From contig JAZARR010000069.1 of assembly GCA_037389465.1 (NCBI GenBank), positions 1,545,501 through 1,609,500 on the forward strand: 64,000 nt of DNA, written 5' to 3'. Numbering within the stretch: the stretch's first letter is position 1; every line of letters begins with the position of its first letter. The position numbers and the translations under genes were made by a program. The notes under the pieces were generated by a model that made no database searches, had not been told where the DNA came from, and worked only from the letters and a program-made list of their open reading frames with translations. The stretch is from Baylisascaris procyonis (taxonomy: Eukaryota; Nematoda; Chromadorea; Rhabditida; Ascarididae). Shown here piece by piece: positions 54,989 to 64,000 of this stretch.

Positions 54989-57900
54989 CTAAAACTTAAG
55001 GCAACAGGCAATCAGCGAAGTAAACTAAGTGTTCAACTGCGTAGTTTGTTCGTCACTTTCTACCTTCCCAAAAGCGAACGGTCTCCTTGTCACCAGCTTC
55101 CCACCCTAACAAAAGAATATTAGTTTCAGCTCATGACGTGCCATCGAAATGCTTTTTGTATGGGATACCTTCCCCACTGTTAAAAATATTAACTGAATCA
55201 AATGCTGCTTTTCAGGTTGCCTCTCGTAAGAGAACATCTATTGAGTGAAAGTGGGGAAAACGTATTCCGCAAAACATAACAGAATTATGCTCGTTTTATC
55301 TGTTTTCTAATTTTTAGCAAAATGAAATTTTAAAATGATTGTGAGTTTAACTAATAAATTGTAATTCTTCTCCTGAACAAATGATGAACACATTCCCAAT
55401 GAAACAAGAAAAACATTTCACAAAAGAAACCGTTCGTTAATTCTATTACAAGTAAAAGTTATGCCTAAAAGCAACATCTCGACATACTTATATTTGAAGC
55501 GGAAATGAAACGAAAATAATTTTCACTTGATAGGATGAGCAACCACTAATTGAGGTACTATCCGCCTACAGAAACACTTGACGAAACGTTATACAAGAAT
55601 AGCTGTCAAATAAATTCACGATCGCAATTATTCCCTTACTTTTGCTTCAATTGCTTTATAGACAGATTCAATTCTTGAAGTTTAGACATTGCGTGAAAAG
55701 TAAAAATTTATTCGTTTTCACTGCACTTTTGCATCAAAAGTATTTCGAAAATGCGCATTTCTATTGCAGTAGAGTGATGCATTATTGGCAACTCCCAATA
55801 GCTCATTCGTTGCGCAGATGCATATCGCTTTTTTTACTTCTTTCAATCGGTTGTATTTTATTTATATATAATATTCATTAAGCGTTTTATTTCGAAGGAA
55901 ATGAATGCAAGAAATCATCTCTTCAAAGAAAAAATACCACACAAAAAAAGGAGAGTAAATTTTAGACGAGCTACAAATGAGGAGATGACATTTAAAGCTG
56001 ATTGACGATGAGAAATTAGATTGATAATGCACAACATTATTGTTGTGACTTGAAGCATCATCAAAAATGGAACACAAATAACGGCAAATCGCTTGTTTAG
56101 TTTGGTGATAGCAGCTGCATACCAAATAAACAAATAGCAACACAACGAAAATAAATAAATTTTTTTTTTTGTTCTGCCAATAAATCTCGGCCAAATAATT
56201 TTCTAACCTGTCGATATGGCGCTCTTCCTCTCCTGAGCTGGAGGGTCCTTTCCGAAAATTTTAGACTGTTTTTGAAAAATATTATGGGCAGTGCGATGAG
56301 ATCTTTTTTTAAAAAAAATATTATGCTGGTAAAAAACAAGAAAAAAAGACCGACATTGGACTATGTGCTTGAGGGAACAATCCACACAGGTATATCTAAA
56401 CAATCATCATAAAACGGAAAGAAGCACTTCGCAAATGCAATAAAAACATATTTGTGTTATCTAAGAAGAAGAGTTGCTGGAATTAACAAAAAGTAAAGAA
56501 CAGCAACGCGAGCATACCGACCACGTCGATTATCTGCATTGAACAAGACATTTAAAAAATGTCAGCTCAAGAGCAATATAGATCTATAGCTGACGAAGTG
56601 CGCAAATATGTGAACGCATCTGATATAAGAACGTCATGCGATGCATTAGAAAAGAAACATTAGCACAGCATGAACATTCAAGAGTAATATGTATGGAAAG
56701 AAGGAACAACAGGATTTTGATGCGTTGAAGAAATGCAAAACGATGAAGAAATCATTCAAAGACTAGGAATTGCGTTTGGTGCGTGCGACAACGAACAAAA
56801 ATGTGCATCGAGTTGAGCCCAATTATGCATGAGGAAGATGCACACTCAAATCGAAACGATGCTCTCACAACAAAACAAATCCCTAAAACACAACGAATGC
56901 AGGCTGATATCTTAATAACAATTCCCAACGGCGCAGACGGATCATGCCTGGAAAGGTGTAATTACATAAACGCGACTTGCCGAATCACATCTCCACTCCT
57001 CGCTGTACACTTTAATATATTTTTGTTGCATCTATACTGTCCATCCCTGCAACTTGTTTACCCGGATGCTCTCTTGTATCTTCGCAGCCCGAGTCCGGTT
57101 CCACTTAATAGTCTAAAAAATTAGTCACTCTCGTAACTCGTAACTCTGCAAGCCAACCATTGCAGCATTCTTGCTGCCAGAATACTATCCAGAGAGACGC
57201 ATGATGCTAGATGCAATCCAACGGCAATATCTCACATTTAGGTTGTTGATGAAACATTGCACCCGCCACAATGGACGCTTTCGATATCGTTACGCACCCC
57301 TTCTGTGCCCTTTCAGGCGCGACATTCTAAAAAGAAATTGCATGTTTTTTCTAAAAGTTGCATTCTCTCACTTGAATGTCAGGCTTGCAACTGACTTCTA
57401 TCAACAAAAATTAAAAAAAAAAAAAAGCTGTCGCTTCCGTTCTTTGATCGACTTGCTAGGAGTTTGTAGATTGTTCAAGCATCAAATAGACGATCATGCT
57501 AACTTTCAATATTCCTTCTGGGGAATGAGAAGTGACAGCCGGTTGGCAATTTCGCCGGACGTTACGAAAAGCAAGAACGACAAGAACATCCTTAATTTCG
57601 ATGAGAAAAAAGCAATTCTCAACACGCAGCTCTACCTAAATTTATTTTAATGACACTGAGGCATAAACATCAATCGCTCGATTATCTAAACTTAAAATCT
57701 GTATGTTCTCATCAGTTTCCATCGAAACAAGATTTTTGCTTGCCATTCAATCCATGAAACCATTATTTCAGATATATCTAAGCAATGTAAAGGACAATCG
57801 TATCTAAACTCAGTTCCAGATGTCTTTAAGATGAAACTATTAGAAACAGAAAAGGGCACTAAATAATTGATTTGATACACGATTTTGCGTTCAGGAATAT

Positions 57901-59630
57901 TCACGCCAGGGCATAGGCAAGCTAAAAATTACTGCCACTAGGTCAGCAAAAATCGAACTACGAAAACACACTACTTGGTAATGATGAAGTAATAAGCTGA
58001 TATGGTTCGATAAGGCGGAATTTTTACATAGTTTGAGTTGCTCTGAAGGCAATGAATCCAGGACACCTGACTTTAACCTCTAAGACGGATCACAGTGATC
58101 CACTAACTGAAAAGTGCTAAGAGCGACTGAGTCAGTCTCTACAGCCTTAAACTGAGCCAATATAAGCTGAAAATCATACTCACGAAATTCTGCGCCGACA
58201 GATTACAGTTCCATCTACCAATTTATGAGCTTATGAGACTAATAGTGCCGAATTATTTTACAAGATGTGTCGATCGATACTGGGGGCATTATTCTGGATC
58301 TGACGATCGAAAAACACTGAATATTATGTCGAAGCTTTCAAGGACCAGAAGCGATGGTTCTCAAAGTTTGTTTCTGGACTTCTTCGATGTTGCTAAGGAA
58401 AACGCTAATAACAGAGAGACAAACAAAGACACACAAAGCTCTACTATAATGCATTTGCATTGCAATGGAAGGCGCTTTAAAAACTGAGTAAGTTAAAAAG
58501 CAAACCAATGAATTTATGCCGCAGTTGGTGAGCGGGATTGATACGGTCTATAGAGAGCAACATATCACTGAGTGGGATGAAATAATGAAAGACACATGGG
58601 CAGCACGTTGCAACGCTGATCTATCACACCTGAAAACCGATTACACTGCCATAAAAAGCTCCTAAATAACTGAAAAATCTCCTTTACGTTTTTTGATGCA
58701 ACTAAGAAACTAATGAATAACTTGGTCATCGAGATCACTCGTTTATTCAAACCCTCAAACCCTAATTCAGTGTGAATCTGAGAAGTGCTTCCGCCGTACC
58801 ATACGCCACAGGATTTTGACAGAGCTTCAGATAATGATCAAATTCCAGTATGCATATCAATGCTTAAAGGTAAGCGTTCAAATAATTTCACTCCCTCCTC
58901 CTCCTGTCCTCCCCTCTCTCTCCCTCACAAAAAAACCTTTCATAAAAAGAATTCACGAAAACATGGCTCAATAACTCATAACACCAACCGCCGCGGTACA
59001 AATCGATAAACTAATAATTACCGATGTGCACTATGCGTATTCTATACTAAATTAGCACCCACATTAACTTTGTTGCCAAGCTGACTGACAAACACATGAA
59101 ATGAACATGAACTATTCCTGCAGCTGGAGTTCTCCCACTAATTTATGCCCACCATTCTGTAAGCGCTTTTATTATTTTATCTTGGAAATACCTGTTGCTG
59201 CTAGGCGTACACTTTCTTCTAAATTAGCTACCTTTTGGGAGCACCTAGAGGCGCGCAAAGAGGCAGTTCGGATCATCTACAGTCAATCAATCCTTGTTCT
59301 TCATGACCACTGCCCATTACAACCTCTCTTTCCAAGCGTGGCGAAGCAGTTGGGGAAGTCGATCACCGCCGCAATGTGGGACGTTCTTTTTTTTTAGCTG
59401 CCCCTTTGTAGTTAGCGCAGCCCTTTCGCTTGGTGCGAACATTTTTGATGAAATTCAATGACTTCAGACCACTTTATATTACCAGCCTACGCTGAACAAA
59501 GATATGCGGAGACTATTTTTTCCTTAACGCTCCAGAGACCTTTTTTAACTTGAGCTGCCCATGGTCTGCAACTTCTCTCTTATTTTCGACACCTTCCTCT
59601 AAATTTGCCATCGGGGAAGGGAGCTCTGGG
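54989..59630. other. No gene recognised
   Basis: AT-rich sequence. The minus-strand piece at 55115-55070, between ttttgttag and GGGAAG|gtagaa, could be a 42-base exon (WEAGDKETVRFWE), but its phase does not fit the next candidate. The 159-codon plus-strand frame at 57171-57650 runs through an A12 tract and has no domain that I know. Confidence 0.4.
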
Positions 59631-59639
59631 ATTGTTAAC

Positions 59640-60640
59640 ATCAATTACCGTTCCCACGACTGCTCCAGGTATACGGCCCGGGGAGCACCCAATGGATGAC
59701 CCTCGCTAACTGAACTCATCGAAGGTGACCCCCGCTAATCGACTCATTGAGGGTATCTTCCATTGAACCAATGCTGACGGCAGGAAAACCGGGTTCCTCA
59801 ATGAGTATAGCGGCCCAACACCGCCTTCCGTTAGGCTGTCCCGGAGACAACACTTCTTTTTCCGTTGCCTATTGACTTCCTAGCAGGTGGATTCCTGAAG
59901 GCCCAGCCTCCGATTGAGGGGAGGAGGCGCCACCTTCGTTCCGGCTAGGGACACCATGACCAGTTGGAGGGTCCCCTCCTCGCTCGCTCCCATCCTTTCC
60001 TCTCAGAGCAATTTGTGGCGGTTTGAGGTTTAAAGTATCGCCTTGGTTGAGGTGGCGGGTTAATTTAGCGCTTAAAATTGGGTAATTTAGACATCATGCT
60101 TCCAGATACACGCTGTGTGAATTCTCAAGGCAACGGTTTTTCCGAAGGCCAGAACCATCAAAATTTGGGAGGCTATCCTCGTTCAATCACGCTCTATGCT
60201 CGCTAAAAATCGACAACTGGAGCAAACAGTATAACACGTTAGGACTCCTACTATCCTTTTTCTGAGCCTCTAGGGCTCTTGATCTCACATTCGATGGCTG
60301 AGCCTTAATGCATAAACACGACGTATGAGCGCAGGCTTCTACCACGGTTATCGGAAACAGCATCACAGTGTCGACCCTCAACCGAACCATACTGACCTCT
60401 TTCAGTAGTCGAGTGACAGTTAGAGCAAACCAGTGCCTTCTTCTATTATGTTTCAATCAACTCAAAACTAGGAATCACCGTCTTCGAAGGCACATTGGAA
60501 ACCAAAAAAGATCGGTGGGCGAAGGTCAATTAGTGACCACAGCAGCAATTTCCCACTTGGCCCTTCCATCGATCGCCACATGCAGGCTGAATCCGTTGGA
60601 ACTGGGAAGGTGGCCCAAGTACATAGCGAGGTTATAAAAC
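59640..60640. repeat. GC-rich dispersed-repeat-like block
   Basis: About 1 kb with G+C far above the flanks and short open frames on both strands. A direct repeat of 'ccccgctaa..gactcat.gagggt' type occurs near 59700-59755. It resembles the 5' leader of a nematode non-LTR element. No reverse-transcriptase motif is present inside it, so the class remains a guess. Confidence 0.35.
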
Positions 60641-61312
60641 CATCACTTCGCCGATCATCTATAGTAACTCAATAAGTACGAGCAACTGCCTCAACTCTAT
60701 TCTATTGTTGGCACTTTCGACAAGTGTAATGCAGCTGAAAACTTTTTAAGTCAGATGGCCTTTTTAGTTCATCTTGTTGCCAGGCCAGTTAGTGAACTGA
60801 TGAAGCGTGTATGAATTTTTCAGCGCTTAGCTACAAAGTTTGATGGCGTCGTTGATAATGCATAATCACGAAGTTGTTAAGTTGTTAGATTACTTGAGCT
60901 GTTATGGTAATCTTGATTTGTGCAAAATTTTCACTCGTTTATTTATTAGAAGGAAAGAATGAAGGATAAGAGGATAGAGATAAAGGATGACTTTGTTTAG
61001 TTTACTACTCACCTGCTCGGCACGTTAATTTTCTCCTCGAACGTATTTCTGGAAAGCATCACAATACTCACCACTTGTCGGAGAGTCGAATTACCCCTCT
61101 GTTGGCATTCCGCATCCCCTACCAACTATCAAATGAAACCCTCAAGATGCTTCAGTCAGCCTCATGTATCCATCTTTTCCCCTTTTTAAACGGTTTTCGG
61201 CACAGTGCTCTTGCGCTCTCACCTTTACGACCCCCTTATTCATTCAAATGCCCTTAATTATCCAATTGCTCATTCAAATTATTTCAAACACCTAATGCCA
61301 CTTAAAAACAAC

Positions 61313-64000
<2,688 letters not shown>

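Noticed and set aside
57171..57650. 159-codon plus-strand open frame
   Set aside because: It crosses an A12 run, shows no known motif, and an internal ccctttcag suggests no simple reading.

Overview
The window looks like nematode nuclear DNA. It is AT-rich and low in gene density. The genes are interrupted by introns ranging from tens of bases to more than 3 kb, most with gt...(t)tttcag/ttttag borders. Two genes have a pyrimidine-AG acceptor just before the start codon, as expected for spliced-leader trans-splicing. The recognisable proteins are animal signalling proteins. I cannot name the species.

Layout: (1) About 0-6 kb, minus strand: the first two coding exons (start to end of TM3) of an FMRFamide-type peptide GPCR; the rest lies beyond the left edge or was not found. 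(2) About 6-30 kb: mostly sequence I cannot assign, holding a 56-copy TA microsatellite, two perfect hairpins and several single exons that look coding but belong to no gene I recognise. The best pair (13839-13973 and 18172-18303, minus strand) would encode two membrane segments. (3) About 29-36 kb: repeat territory, including a decayed non-LTR retrotransposon (30.5-31.7 kb). (4) 36077-52169, plus strand: a complete TRABID/ZRANB1-type gene. I could assemble 17 exons in continuous reading phase, giving about 712 residues against 708 for human TRABID: three NZF ubiquitin-binding zinc fingers, a linker, the AnkUBD and an OTU domain. (5) About 53.5-55.2 kb, minus strand: a GC-richer patch with cysteine-rich possible exons, unidentified. 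(6) 59.6-60.6 kb: a GC-rich repeat-like block. (7) 61.3-63.9 kb, minus strand: the last four exons of a GRK4/5/6-type GPCR kinase (grk-1-like), running off the right edge.

The main discovery is in the TRABID gene. Both catalytic residues of the OTU deubiquitinase are replaced: the catalytic Cys (human C443) is Ser464 and the catalytic His (human H585) is Asn604, while the surrounding fold and all ubiquitin-binding modules are kept. The sequence therefore predicts a pseudo-deubiquitinase that can read ubiquitin chains but not cut them. A GPCR and a GPCR kinase occur in the same 64 kb, but nothing in the sequence shows they are functionally linked.
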